Assembly (NCBI GenBank): GCA_019802505.1
Contig: JAFMOC010000003.1
Coordinates: 2,558,501 to 2,622,500 of the forward strand
Reading direction: 5' to 3'
Source of the DNA: Corydoras sp. C115
Taxonomy: Eukaryota; Chordata; Actinopteri; Siluriformes; Callichthyidae
Length of the DNA: 64,000 bases
Shown: positions 1 through 12,639 of the stretch, one piece after another
Layout of the letters: the number at the start of each line of letters is the position of its first letter
How positions within the stretch are numbered: position 1 is the stretch's first letter
Program-made: the position numbers and the translations under genes
The notes under the pieces: model-generated
Databases searched by the model: none
What the model was told of the DNA's origin: nothing
Seen by the model: the letters and a program-made list of their open reading frames with translations, nothing else

Positions 1-263
1 CAAATTTTAGCCCTTGGCTCTGATTTAGAATCAGCAGTTGGTATTCTTTTTTTTGGCTTTTGGCTGGGTTTTTGCACCTTGAGCTTATTTCTTTAACTGT
101 GCTAATGATCATGGTTAAGAGGCTAGTTTAGCCAAAACCTAGTTGCCCACGTTGCTGCCCATCTAATAAGCATGCAGGTCTGGAGTCTGGTTTCTGCTGC
201 TTCAGCAGCCTCCTTGAGTGGTGCTCCTTCCAAACAGTTGGGGTAGACAAGAATTCTCCCAAG

Positions 264-321
264 TTCAGTTTGATCTGATCAATTTCAGTTTGATCTGATC
301 AATTTCAGTGTGATCGGGTTA
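264..321. repeat. 20-base tandem repeat, about three units
   Basis: Two perfect copies of a 20-base unit beginning TTCAGTTTGATC (264-283 and 284-303) are followed by a third degenerate copy. It lies in the ntrk2 intron downstream of the Ig2 exon. Confidence 0.85.
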
Positions 322-868
322 CAAGCGCATCATGTAAAGCCATGCATGGAATGTGTACAAACACTGAGGTATTTCATATTACTATCATTAAGTTTATCTT
401 TATATAATAATTTGTCTATTGTGGTTTTCTGTGTCATGCGATTGGGATCGTACCATGCCCCATAAATGTCATTGCTCTATTATGATATTTTGCCTATGAT
501 ACAATATTACTGTGATCATTTACATTTTACAATTCAACAAATATTGTAAATTTTTTTAATCCTGGAAAAAACAAAGCAACCAGAAGAACAACCAATAGAA
601 CCAACAACCCATATCAGCACAACACACAGCTATGTTCACGCTATATTGCACTGCTGCGAATCATAAACCATACAAATAATACCAGCTCTGTGTAGATTCT
701 GTGGTGGGCCATGATCATTAGATACCGCTAAAAAGGGAACTAACAAAGTATATGAAGAAACTACTGGACTTTACTTTGTAATTGTTGACTATATCACATA
801 TACCACAATACTTTATAAAAAGTTCATAAAATATCAAGCTGAAGCATATAGCAACTCTCCACCTATTT

Positions 869-956
869 CATTCATTCATTATCTCCCGCTTTATCCTCTA
901 TTAGGGTCACGGTGGGGTTCCCCATGCCCATCCAGGGGAGAACATCTCGGGCGCTG
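869..956 (-). mobile_element. 5'-truncated copy of the main SINE
   Basis: Only the 3'-terminal ~88 bases of the SINE are present, from the ATGA-repeat tail to the conserved GGGGAACCCCACC region. It is flanked by a perfect 13-base target-site duplication, TCTCCACCTATTT, at 856-868 and 957-969. Truncation with an intact duplication indicates incomplete target-primed reverse transcription. Confidence 0.9.
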
Positions 957-1270
957 TCTCCACCTATTTAATCTTTATTAATCCTCTAATATCAACTGAT
1001 ATACCAAGTTTGAAAATTTCTGCTGGAAATTTGTGGCTTGCAGGCAAAATCAGGCAACCAAGCAATTAGTCATGAAAATGCCTGTTGGCATGTGACATGT
1101 GAATTGCAATTTGCAAAATGAGGACAAAAACTTTTGGTTAATTAATGTGTGCTTACCATATATGATCCCATCTGAAAAAAAAATATTATCACAGTTAGAA
1201 CACTATCACTGTTTACACAATATGCATTTTAGCCTCACAAAAAGCCTCGGCAAATTAAATGTGAACCCAC

Positions 1271-4200
1271 CTTCTCCTGAGGGTTCCACATCAGGGATGT
1301 GCATAAAGTGTGCAGTCACGTTCCTCTGGTCCTCACCAAACTGATTAGTTGCCACAAGCGTGTAAATGCCATTGTGGATGTGTGTGGGGATATCCAGCTG
1401 TAGGCAGCCATGGTAGGTGCTCCCTGTTTCCTCATGAATCTGAGTTTTGATGTACTCCTGCTCCTTCAGTGGTTTGCCCTTGTGGTACCAGCGCAACTCT
1501 GGTTTAGGGTTTCCTATTACACTGAATGGAATGCACCAATCCTGGTTGCGTTCAGGCTCATACAACTCCACAATGGTTGGAGGAACTGACATCCAGAAAT
1601 GGGATGTTAGTAGGTCAGGGAAAAGGTCAGGACAGGTCAGGAAGAAAAAGAATGGAGGAAAAGTAGACAAACCCGGATTGGTAAAGGTGGAAAATTCAAA
1701 GTAAATTGGTGTGGATTAGCATTACAGAAAGGGAAAGTACAGAGGGGCAACTTGGTATAGGAATTAAGTAAAATAGCAAAGCTTAACAGGTCAGTAAACA
1801 AACTATTATTTAAAAAAAAACAGTAGTAGTGAAACAGTAGAATTATATCTAATTTGTTACACTAAGTAAAACACAAACAAATGATAATGATAATAATAAT
1901 CCTGACATATGTATCTTAAATTTAAATAACACTAATCATAAATAGTGTTAAGGCACAATTGTAAAAATCACATTTAGCAAGTACAGTAACTGACTACTAA
2001 AAGATCCTCACTCTGTATGTCTATTTTTAAGGTGATACAGACATACACATAATATACATATACAGACACACAAACCAAAAATTCCAAGCTGTGTTCTTAC
2101 AAAGTATGTCAAGGAAAACAGAGGCCCCATTTCCTCCAACGATATTTTCAGCAGTGCATATGATCTCTTGGCCATTGTCACTAGGAGAAAGGTCTCTCAG
2201 GGTCAACTTGGAGTGCAAGTTTGATGTATTCATCTGTATACAAATACAAAATGATGGAAGAAATAATTTTTATAGTTAAAAAATGTATAACCTACACTGG
2301 CAGCACTGATACATAAATACATTCACAGATAGTTTTAAGGCAGCTGTTAATGTGTTAGCAGCCAAAAATGTTTAATGACAACTGCTTGAAGACATTAATC
2401 CCATCAGTTAACTTGATGGCCTTCTTGTGTGTTAATGTGTATGTTTCACTGCACATATGGGTTAAATTTTAATTTGCTTATCAGTCAGGCTGTTTTCTAA
2501 AATGTCTTATTATAATATTCACACTTATTACATTTCCTTTTATCATTAGGTTCACCTTGTGCTGATTGTGTGCAGGCCAATTATATTTGGATTTGATGTT
2601 ATATTTGATGTTTGGATTTGTGTTATATTTTGTCTTTTAGATGTTGTTACATCTAAATGTTCTGAAGATCACCATTTTCCTAATGATAATTTTGACATAT
2701 GTATAGGAAGCTTTTTGTTGTTAATGCTGAAATAGAATTTTTTGGCTATGAGCATGAGCTAATTCTAAACTTTTTTACCAAATTTAAAAAGTCCATATAC
2801 TGTAGATCAAATAAGACCTATGGGGTTAATTATAAAGAGTTTTCGTATTTAGAACTATAAAACTACTTTACAAACTACTTTACAAATTTACAAATGAGAT
2901 TGGAAAAGGCTTTATTTTATTGTATTGTACACAATGTTGAACACAAATACTTTTACTAATGGGGATTTTCTAAAGTATTTTTACCTCGTGTCCTGTTGTA
3001 AGTACTGGGTGATCAATGGATTCCAGACTCCAAGAAAGTACTGGAGCAGGAGAACCTGAAGCACTACAGAACACTTCAGCATCACTACCTGCCATCTGTT
3101 TTACAGTGGTGGGAGCAACTTCCACTCGAGGATGTTCTGACAAGTAAAGCACATAAATGTTATTATGTAAACAAAAACAGCAGGAAAAAAGGTTTGATAA
3201 TTCTACAGTGTAGCTGGTTTTCTCCATAACTACTGACTTGTGGTGTTCTCATTTGTAGGTCACTTTGCATAAAAGCGTCTGCTAAATGACTAAATGTAAA
3301 TGTAAAAACCTGTTCCATATTTTAACTTTAAAATTTTAAGATAAAGATGTATGTATGTGCTTCTGAGTAAAATAGGCCAAACCACACAATGCTAAATAGT
3401 AAGTTTTTATTAGCTCTTTTAGAACATTCCCATTAAAATTTCTCGGGAATTAAAATTACTTGGGAGCAGGACAGCAGCAATAACATAAATGAATATGACC
3501 CACAGAATAGTATAGAAGTGGAAACTAAGCCAAGATAGTTCTAGTGGCTTAATTTATTAATCAAATTCTTGCTAACCAATTACTTACTGAAAGGTGTAAT
3601 ATTTTGCTGTTTTGGGTTTGGCCTTACAATTTTTTTCATTCGTAAAGACATCAAAATGTCCTAATTCACTATTGATGGGATAAGATTCTCTCATTACCAC
3701 ATGATGGGACGGTAACTTTGGAGAGGGTCATTATTCTACCCCCCTGTAGACACTGGACTTCTGCCTGCTCACTCTCATCCAGCCATTCTTTAATCCACAT
3801 ATTTGCACATATACACGAGAGTGGGTTTCCGGCCAGCAGTCTGTAAAGTTAGAAGATTAGGCTGCTATAAAAATGTAAATCCTCAAACTTGACTATCTAA
3901 GCACAGGCTGAAAGAACTACAATGTCAAAACGTTCCAAACAATCACATATGTAATGGAAATGGCGTGTAGTGAGTGGTGTGGGGTGTGGATGTGTGCTAG
4001 GTGCTACTTTGCAACAAGGCACTTACAAAGTTGACATGTTTGAATTTCGAATTGCAGTCCATGACATTGTTGACAATCTGTTGTCTCTGAGATTCCTTAG
4101 AAAACAGAACAACAATGCTTAAAACACCTTTTTCATTATTTTCTTTAGCCATATTATATGCTATCATATTTAAATACAAATACAAACTTCACTGCATTTC

Positions 4201-7200
4201 AAAATTAAATGTACTATTTTCTGTATCACTTTAATTTATTTTTAAAATATAAAATGTACAAAATTAATTATTAAATAAGTTTTAAAATCCAACACTTAAG
4301 AACTAGTTATATTTTAGATGTCTGAACTGATTGTTCCCTTTAAATTTCTGACATGGTTGAATTTCATTAAATATTCAAATAATGTAATTATTCATTCATT
4401 CATTCATTCATTATCTTCCGCTTTATCCTCCATTAGGGTCGCGGTGGGGTTCCCCATGCCCATCCAGGGGAGAACGTTTCGGGCACTGGGCAGATACACC
4501 CAGGATAGGGTGCCAATCTATCGCTGATAATGTAATTAATCACCAAAAATCAAAGCTAAAGAAAATTAAAAATAGCTGCACCGTCAACAAATGTAACATT
4601 AATAGGCTGTTTACACAATTATGCTTCAGTATAATCATTAAGTATCATTACTATTAATTTCATATATAGCAGGACTAAATCATTCATTTTACTTTGAACC
4701 TTTAACTACAATTTGCTAATAGAGTTAGTAAGTTTTCTTTTTAGTAAGTTGTCTATTACATGGCATTGGGTATTTTCTGAATATGAATACTTCGCTCAAT
4801 GTTTTAGTGATAAAACAAGAAAACAACTTTTTCGCAACCTGTTTGTAAAAGTGCATAATGGCATAAATGAAAGGCATTTCTAAAGATCTCTAAATATGTG
4901 TAGCTGATGCTCATCAAACTGGAAAACATTATAAAATCATCTGAAAAGTTTAAACTCCACAGTCAAACTATTATAACTAATAATAATAACTAATAATAAC
5001 TGATTAGACAGGACAGCTTGCCACCATAAATAGACTGTGGATTGGTAGAGGCTAACTTCTTATAGTTTTGTAACCTTTTAATGCAATCCAATGAGCTTAA
5101 AGAACCTTTTGTTTTGAAATCCTCAGCATTTGTCTCAGAATTCATATTTCATTCATTCATTCATTATCTTCCGCTTTAGTAGTATATCTTCCTATAGTAG
5201 GGTCGCGGTGGGGTTCCCCATGCCCATCCAGGGGAGAACGTCTCAGGAGCTGGGTAGATAGACCCAGGACAGGGCGCCAATCCATCGCTGGGCACACACT
5301 CACTCACACAGACACACTCTATATGGGGCAATTTGGAGAACTCAATTGAATTGATCCATGTTTTTGGACTGTGGGAGGAAACCGGAGAACCCGGAGGAAA
5401 CCCACGCAGACACTGGGAGAACATGGAAACTCCACCCAGATGGGGATTCGAACCGGGAATCCCTAGTGCTGAGAGGCGAACGTGCTAACCACTAAGCCAC
5501 CGTGCCGCCCCGCTGGTAGATATTTGTTTTTTTTTAAATAAAACAGAGAAGCCACTCACACCTGATCATCACCCTATTGTTTGAAAACACCTTATCTTTA
5601 AATCATCCATTAATACATTTGCCACTCATATATGTAATAGGCGGCATGGTGGCTTAGTGGCCTCTCGGCACTGGGGCTTCCCGGTTAAAATCCCAATCTG
5701 GGTGGAGTTTCCATATTCTCCCCGTGTCCGCATGGGTTTCCTCCAGGTTCTCCGGTTTCCTCCCACAGTCTAAAACCATGGGTCAAGGTCAACTGAATTC
5801 ACCAAATTGCCCCATATAGAGGCAATTGTGTGTCTGTGTGAGGAAGTGAGTGCCCAGAGATAGATTGGCACCCTGTCCTGGGTGTATCTGCCCAGTATCT
5901 GAAATTTTCTCCCCTGGATGGGCATGGAGAACCCCCCCCCCCCACAATTGATGGATGGATATATGTAATATTGGATCGTTTTCTAAATAAATAAATAAAT
6001 GAACAAGTATAATATTGTTGTCTTATTCCATTAATTTTGTTTTCTTTATGAACCTTAAGAACTTCACATTACCTTAGCTGTCTAATGTTCACAGATTTTG
6101 GATTAAAACATTTAAATTAAACCGTAAGTGGCATGAAAAGATATACTTACAGATACTGAAGTCTGGCATTATTGACAAAAGCTGAAGCAGATACAGATGT
6201 CAAACGAGTGTTGATTATTGTTCTGTATTGGACAAAGTTGTGATGTTATAATAAAATAATTAAAAATAAAATGACTTAATTGTAACATTATAGATCTACG
6301 ACATGTAAGTAGATGATACTTAATAAACACTCACAAATTCCTGAGATTTGTGTAAAATTTCAAGGTGTCATCTGAGAGGGAACGGAGTCTATTTTGATTT
6401 GCAATGTATCTGAAACAAGACATAGTGGCACAGCATTTGGTGTTTTGAAAATCATAAAACCACTGGAATAAAGCGACATGATTGCACCTTACTCGCCTAA
6501 AGTGGCTCCGCCAAGCCGTTGTCATGGAAATCTAGTGACATATTTGCGTAGGCACTGATGTCTATTGTTCTGAGCACTTTAAACTACACAACCAAGCATT
6601 TTCCAACAAAAACGTAAAAGGGGCCGGCGATTGCCTTGTTTTTTAGTCAAGCGTTGTCATTTGATTTATTTTGCATATCAATACGCGTCGTGTCGGTTGT
6701 GCAGAAGGGCATCTTGTGGGCTATAGGATGTTTTTTTTATTGCTGAGCTCATCAGATTGTAATCGTCGGTATTCTAGCCGTCATTATCCATGCAGTCCAA
6801 TATATTTTAAATAGGTTAATATTAGGTAGTATTAACTTGACGGCTAATAGACGTGACCGACTGTGCATAGTGTATAACGTCAGCGATTCAAAGCGTAATC
6901 CACCCACGTCGCACTGTGCTTTTAATTTCTTTGTGATCTATGGTTATATGTTGCTATTACTGCAGACATTCTCAGTCATATTGGCTGTTAGAAATGTATG
7001 TAATATTATTTACCATGCCACCCACCCCTTACAGATGCACACACGCGCAAGCGCGCACACACGACCGTGCAGGTTTATGATAGGTACACACCGACATAAA
7101 TAAACGTTGAAAAGTCAGCATTTTACAATACACACATTCCATCCTGATTAAAAAAAAGACGGATGGAACACATCAAACATCCTCAGTCTAATGTGTTGCC

Positions 7201-7596
7201 TTAATAGGAGGATAATAAATGGCATAGCATATCATCCATACCATACGTACACATTGTACAGCCACTAGTTCTACAATCCATCCTCCTGTAGGCTGCTATA
7301 CATCCAACCGAAAGATGTTGGCGGTGGAATCGGGGGATTCTGATGCCTCCTGTCTGTAGCGCGACTCGTCTCTTTAGGCAAATCATAGCCCAGGATACTT
7401 ACATGTCGGTGATGTTCTCCATATCGATCTCCGGCACCAAGATGGGAAAATTCTCAATCCCTCGCTCTTGATCGACACACGTAATTCTGGACGCATTACA
7501 AAAACAAGATGCGGGACAAGAAGTGCTCAGCTTTAGAAAGCTCATCAAAACTCCATAAAATCCCCAGCAAGTCATTCCAACAACCACTGCGACCAT
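1271..7596 (-). CDS. ntrk2: TrkB-type neurotrophin receptor tyrosine kinase, extracellular part (5' eight coding exons, partial)
   Basis: Receptor for BDNF/NT-4-class neurotrophins at the neuronal plasma membrane. Coding exons on the minus strand: 7403-7596, 6335-6409, 6151-6222, 4027-4095, 3698-3840, 2985-3136, 2101-2233, 1271-1585; all have GT-AG borders and phases that join (1153 coding bases). The start at 7594-7596 gives a hydrophobic signal peptide, then the N-terminal cysteine cluster CPASCFCNASRITC. Three 69-75 base exons each encode one leucine-rich repeat, followed by the LRR C-terminal cap (GNPLSCICANMWIKEW), Ig1 across two exons, and Ig2 in one exon with WCIPFSVIGNPKPELRW and YHGCLQLDIPTH. 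Ig2 and the CPASC cluster fit TrkB better than TrkA or TrkC. Transmembrane and kinase exons must lie left of position 1. Teleosts may carry two ntrk2 copies; which this is cannot be told here. Confidence 0.88.
3190..3306 (+). mobile_element. 3' module of a second SINE family
   Basis: About 115 bases ending in AAAAGCGTCTGCTAAATGAC and an AATGTAAATGTAAA tail. It matches 17725-17846 over its length and the 3' third of the SINE at 31261-31469. It lies ~50 bases from the ntrk2 exon 6 acceptor. The tail type is very common in teleost genomes. Confidence 0.75.
4391..4526 (-). mobile_element. 5'-truncated copy of the main SINE
   Basis: The 3' ~136 bases of the SINE, with tail at the left. A perfect 12-base target-site duplication ATAATGTAATTA lies at 4379-4390 and 4527-4538. 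It is in the ntrk2 intron between LRR exons. Confidence 0.92.
5149..5514 (-). mobile_element. Near full-length main SINE with a short internal insertion
   Basis: Full element from ATGA tail to GGGCGGCACGG head on the minus strand. It has ~18 extra bases near 5180-5197 between the tail and the CACCGCGACCCTA block. It forms a head-to-head inverted pair with the copy at 5640-5960. No clean target-site duplication was found. Confidence 0.88.
5640..5960 (+). mobile_element. Near full-length main SINE
   Basis: Starts GCGGCATGGTGGCTTAGTGG and ends in GGATGGAT. The target-site duplication ATATGTAATA lies at 5630-5639 and 5961-5970. Part of the tRNA-like head after the A box is deleted. A run of C precedes the tail. 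Confidence 0.9.
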
Positions 7597-8290
7597 GTTA
7601 AGTTCCCGCAGGCAATGCCTCAGCGCTCGGTGAAATTAGCTCGTCGTTGTCGGCGATAAAGGATTGGAATTCAACAAATCCGCTCAGCAGGATAAATCGA
7701 GATGCCGTGGCTGATGTGAGATGCGCAAAAACCTTCAGCGCGTGATGAGGTTGTCATGGCGTGGCTTTCTGCGGGCTCCGCAGAATGGTGGGCATACACC
7801 ATATATATTGCCGTCGCATTTCAGTGTGGCAGGACGCTCGCCCTCTTGTCAGTGCGAATTCGTAGCGTCTTTGCCTTTTCGCTACCAAAAAAAAACCCCC
7901 ACAGTTCAAATGTGGAGTGGAATATGATTGGCACCGACTGACTCGTCGTGCAGCAGAGGATCCAAAAACGCTTGGCTGACGGCGATACAATCCCGCCTCC
8001 TGTTTAGCCTCGCCGTTCGTCTAACTCCGTTATTCCCAGCAAGCTCGTTGTTGTTTTGTAACTAAAACTGGGCGAAAAAGCGAATGGGAACGATGTGTTC
8101 AGTCTCGTTTTCTGCTATTTACACCGCGGCTGCGAATTCTAGGCTTTCCCAGGTCTTTACTTCAGGGTGGGCGGACTGATGCCAGAGCAGAGCAGACCAG
8201 AGCAGAGGTGTCGCGGGCCGCACGCTGGAAGCGACGTAGCTGGTGTCTAAGCTGCGTTTTGTTAAACCTTGCTCCCGTCTTAGATCATTT
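7597..8290 (-). promoter_or_regulatory. CpG-rich 5' flank of ntrk2 (likely 5' UTR/promoter)
   Basis: The stretch just upstream of the ntrk2 start codon is much richer in CG dinucleotides than the surrounding AT-rich DNA, with several clusters between 7630 and 8260. That composition and position suggest a promoter CpG island with 5' UTR. No TATA box or transcription start can be fixed by eye. Short open frames here (for example around 7754-7990) look like chance products of the GC content. Confidence 0.5.
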
Positions 8291-8522
8291 GACTGGTTTT
8301 ATATGTGTCTTTGAATTCAATTGAATGTTCGACCTTCGATAATAACATAACCTCCCACACAAAATACAATCAGACTAATTCCCAGCACGTCTCTACTGAC
8401 AGGCTTAGACTTTGTGCAGATCATTGAAAATTTCTCTAAATGAGACACCAAAATGCCATGCTGGTAATGTAAATGTGTCTGTCCTGACTTTAAGGAGCTT
8501 TAATTTAAAGCTGGTCACTTGC

Positions 8523-8888
8523 GGGCGGCACGGTGGCTTAGTGGTTAGCACGCTTGCCTCTCAGTGCTGGGGATTCCCAAACTGGGTTCGAAAAAAAAGT
8601 TCCAATCCCAATCTGGGTGGACTTTCCATGTTCTCCCCGTGTCTGCGTGGGTTTACTCCGGGTTCTCCGGTTTCCTCCCACAGTCCAAAAACATGGATCA
8701 AGGTCAATTGATTTCTCCAAATTGCCCCATATAGAGTTTGTCTGTGTGAGTGAGTGTGTGCCCAGTGTTTGGGGTGGCGCCCTGTCCTGGGTGTATCTGC
8801 CCAGGGCCCGAAACGCTCTCCCCTGGATGGGTATGGGGAACTAGTAAAGGATAAAGCCGTAGATAATGGATGGATAGATGGATGGATG
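8523..8888 (+). mobile_element. Full-length main SINE
   Basis: tRNA-like head GGGCGGCACGGTGGCTTAGT through to a GATG-repeat tail. A perfect 14-base target-site duplication GCTGGTCACTTGCG lies at 8510-8523 and 8889-8902 (the border base is shared). It is just upstream of the ntrk2 CpG region. Confidence 0.92.
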
Positions 8889-8902
8889 GCTGGTCACTTG
8901 CG

Positions 8903-11380
8903 CTAAATAAAAAGACCATCAAAAAGTGGGTAAATAGAACAACAGTGTAAACAACAGTTACTAGATTTAGAATATGGGGTATCAGAGTTAAATAGCATGG
9001 TGCAATTTGTACATATTTAAGACTGTGATGGAAGTATTAACTTCTGCTTAACCAAAAACAACTTTTTTTATCCTAAAGTTTTTTGCTGTGCAAAACAATT
9101 ATTAAAAAGCTAATGTTCTAAACTAGTAGTGAAACTGAAAAAAAATTGGTATAAATTAAATTAATTTATTTACACACAAATGTGGTTAGTTCTCGGCAAC
9201 ATACACACAATTTTTTGTGGGAGTTGGAATGTACAGGGATTTGGAATAATTTGTGCCACCTTTCTCACACCAACATTTTTTATCAATTAATTAATTAATT
9301 TAATTAGTTTGACAACAAAGTAAAGAAACAATTTCATTAATTCTCTTATACCTATTTCAGATCTTAGCCAATTTTATTTGGCATGTGATGCTGTTCATAA
9401 AGAGCTTGTATAGCAAACACAAAAACAGTTATGACATGTAGCTGTATGCTGTTCTCTTTAGCAGTGAGCAGAAAGCTGGACATAGTCATCCTGACTACAG
9501 ACAGTTGTGTATTATTGTCTACCTTGTTAAAGATAGGCCAGGTGCCATTGTTTTACACAATGTTGGTTGGAGATGTTTTTGTTGCCTGGAAATGAAAACT
9601 TTTATTTTTATAACCAATTTTAAAATTGTCCACAACATAAATGAGACACAGACAGGATAGGCCCATCAAGACATGAGTGCCATAAAAAATGTATCTGTGT
9701 TGAAAACCCTTATCCACCTTAGCCAGCTACATTGAGCAAGCCCAGACCGCAAGGCATCCAGCATGGTGCTGAAAAAAATATACTCAGAGTGGAGAAGTTG
9801 TATATATACTATTTTATATCAATAAAAAATAAGAAAAAATTGTAATAAAATGTGAGTAAAATTTAAGTTGGTATGTGTAAGATATGTTTCCTCAGAGGTG
9901 ACTCCACCATCTTTTTGGTTTCTAAAATTTCGGACTACTCTCCTAAATTGAAAATGTAGGACAAAGAAGATGATTGAATAAATAATAATTATTCATTTTA
10001 TTTCAATTGTCTTTTCAACACATTAGTAAAATGCACATAATAACATTCACCTCAAAATAAATTACATTTCTTTGAATGTAAGTTTTTCCATTTGGTTTGA
10101 AAATAGCCACAGACCCAATTTCCCTAACTGGGTTTCACAGGAATATAGCCCGGCATGGAGCTGGTTGATGAGATCAAATTGTATTGAGTGGGTTTGTGAG
10201 GCTAAAGTAAATCAGAGAGATAAGTGGGAGGCAGTCTGTTTAGAGCCTTTTAAATGAAAAATAAAACTGGCAGCAAGAGGAAGTAATAAGGAGTGAAGGT
10301 TATATGATCTCAGGGCTTAGCCTGAGTTAACACCCTGGCAGCTGAATTTTGTACATGCTATATCTGATCAAAAGACTTCCCTGGCAAGGCAGAGGAGAAT
10401 TACAATAATCTAGACAGTAAGAACAAATGGATATATAATGTTTAAACTACAATATTTGCAGAATATAGGAAATATAAGAAAGCTTTTATTTTATGAAATA
10501 TTGTGACTGTAACCGGCCAGAAAGATACTCAAGCATCACAATTCATGATGAAGAAAGGTCTACATTTTTTCAACAGATTCTAATTGACAAATTTGGTTTT
10601 ATTGTTAAGAGTCTTATGTTTATAAAAACAAGAGAATAACATTTGGGAGTTAAATAGACATCAGTCATATAAAATTGAATAAGAAGTTCCCAAATAAAAT
10701 GACTTTTTCAAATACACTCTATATAGTATGGCATACAAATTATGATATATAAGTAGTATAATTAACACTATATACTGAATTATACATTTTTAGCTGAACT
10801 TGGGCAGCTGTTCATCACTCATTTACCACAAACAATGAATTAGAAAGAATTGATATGCTAAATTATATCAAGATAATTTTATTGATTGCTTGAGTAAGTG
10901 ATTATTTGAGTGACAATGAAGTAACCACAATTCACAAATCACCATGCCTTTGGATTGTGGAAGGAAATCAGTGTTTCCAGTGGAAACCCATGCAGGCATT
11001 GGAAGGATATGCTAATTTAAATATCCCAAAAGAAAATATATTTTTCCATCAAACCCAGCTGTTAAACCCATGACTTTCTTGCTGTTAGACAAGCTCACTA
11101 ACCATCTTCACTCTATCGAATAAAGATGAGAACTAATAAAATAAAAATTGAAATCTGTCCTGAATAAGCTGCACATAACACATTAACCATCTACAGCTGT
11201 TTAGCTTGTACAACAAAATTAAAAATGCTTGTTTATACATATATACATAAATAAATACATACATTGTTCATACATACACTCTCTTTAACAAGTCTTTTAT
11301 TAGTAATGTTTATTATTGAAGAATATATAAAAATGCAACTGTCCAGTATATTAACGATTAAATAGACTACAATAGAAGTA
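8903..11380. other. AT-rich intergenic DNA between ntrk2 and mapkap1
   Basis: No gene is supported here. Around 10050-10430 there is a degraded dispersed repeat whose wording (an AGCTGAATTTTGTACATG-like stretch followed by GAATTACAATAATCTAGAC) resembles old LINE-related repeats I know from fish; the family is not assigned. The rest shows no coding pattern. Confidence 0.5.
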
Positions 11381-11384
11381 TAAG

Positions 11385-11515
11385 GCTGGCATGGCTGCTT
11401 AGTGGTTAGCAGAAATTGCCTTTCAGTGCTGGGGCTCCAGTTTCAAACTCCTGATCTGGGTGTAGTTTTCATGTTCTTTCCGTGTCCACGTGGTTTTCCT
11501 TCGGGGTCTTGTCAC
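11385..11515 (+). mobile_element. Degenerate 5' half of the main SINE
   Basis: Recognisable head (GGCTGGCATGGCTGCTTAGTGG) and the following CATGTTCTTTCCGTGTCCACG block, with many substitutions. An older, truncated copy. Confidence 0.8.
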
Positions 11516-11879
11516 AGCAGACACTAATATAAAGACAGTAAAACTTCCTGAAGAGGTCGCTTGTCTATTACAGCAAACTGTTTTAGTAAAGTAAAATATC
11601 AGATGCACAAATAATATTTGTCAGTCATTTTGCTGTATTTTATCTGTGTCCTAATAATAGTCTACTTTAAAGTGTAAAGTGTTTATTGGCACAAATGACA
11701 TACAGCAACAGTTAACTTAATTACAGCTAAAAAAAAGCGCACTTACATTATGTTGTTCAGTGTAATAATAATAAAAAATAATTGTTACTTTGTTAAATAA
11801 AATAATAAATAATATATACTGTTTCTATTATATATAAGGAAGTATTTTGGTATGAAAAGACATTTTTATACATTTTAAT

Positions 11880-12145
11880 GAGTTTCCATGTTCTCCCCGT
11901 GTCTGTGTGGGTTTCCTCCGGGTTCTCCGGTTTCCTTCCACAGTCCAAAAACATGGATGAAGTCAATTGAATTCTCAAGATTGCCCCATATAGAGTGTGT
12001 TTGTGTGAGTGAGTGTGTGCCCAGCGATGGATTTGCGCCCTGTCCTGGGTCTATCTGCCCAGCGCCCGAGACGTTCTCCCCTGGATGGGCATGGGGAACC
12101 ACACCGTGACCCTAATAGAGGATAAAGCGGGAGATAATGAATGAA

Positions 12146-12148
<3 letters not shown>
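11880..12148 (+). mobile_element. 5'-truncated main SINE abutting an AT microsatellite
   Basis: Begins at the GAGTTTCCATGTTCTCCCCG block, lacks the tRNA-like head, and runs to the GAATGAATGAAT tail, which passes directly into the (AT)n tract at 12149-12232. Confidence 0.9.

Positions 12149-12232
<84 letters not shown>
12149..12232. repeat. (AT)n microsatellite
   Basis: About 80 bases of uninterrupted AT dinucleotides, apparently grown from the tail of the preceding SINE. Confidence 0.95.
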
Positions 12233-12234
<2 letters not shown>

Positions 12235-12308
12235 CTGGTATATCTGGTATTTAGACCAGATATGTAAATTCATGTGCCTTATACTTGAACAAACGTGATT
12301 TTTAAATT

Positions 12309-12639
12309 AGTGGTTAGCACGTTTGCCTCTCAGAGCTAGGGATTCCCGGTTCGAATCCGCCTGGGTTTCCTCCGGGTTCTCTGGTTTCCTCCCACAGTCC
12401 AAAAACATGGATCAAGGTCAATTGAATTCAGCAAATTGCCCCATATAGAGTGTGAGTGTGTGTGCCCAGCTATAGATTGGCGCCCTGACCTGGATGTATC
12501 CGCCCAGTATCTGAAATGTTCTCCCCTGTATGGGCAGATACAGTTACTGATTACAGTTACGTTTACCCCCCCCCCCCCCCCCCCCCCCGCGACCTTAGTA
12601 GAGGATGAAGCGGAAGATAATAGATGGATGGATGGATGA
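12309..12639 (+). mobile_element. Near full-length main SINE with a poly-C run
   Basis: Runs from TAGTGGTTAGCACG to GGATGGATGGATG. A pure C run of about 20 bases replaces the usual GGGGAACCCC segment near 12570-12588. The element ends exactly where the CpG-rich mapkap1 flank begins. Confidence 0.9.

Larger units (their letters stand above)
1..1270 (-). other. ntrk2 intronic sequence downstream of the Ig2 exon
   Basis: Non-coding on both strands as far as I can see. It holds the 20-base tandem repeat and a 5'-truncated SINE at 869-956. I looked for the next ntrk2 exon (juxtamembrane/transmembrane) and found no open frame with a hydrophobic segment and splice borders. Confidence 0.6.

Noticed and set aside
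1..1270. Transmembrane/juxtamembrane exon of ntrk2
   Set aside because: Searched on the minus strand, but no open stretch with a hydrophobic segment and acceptor/donor pair was found; it must lie outside the window.
8522..8590. tRNA-like sequence with A and B box
   Set aside because: It is the head of a SINE repeated across the window, not a functional tRNA gene. No proper cloverleaf or terminator follows.
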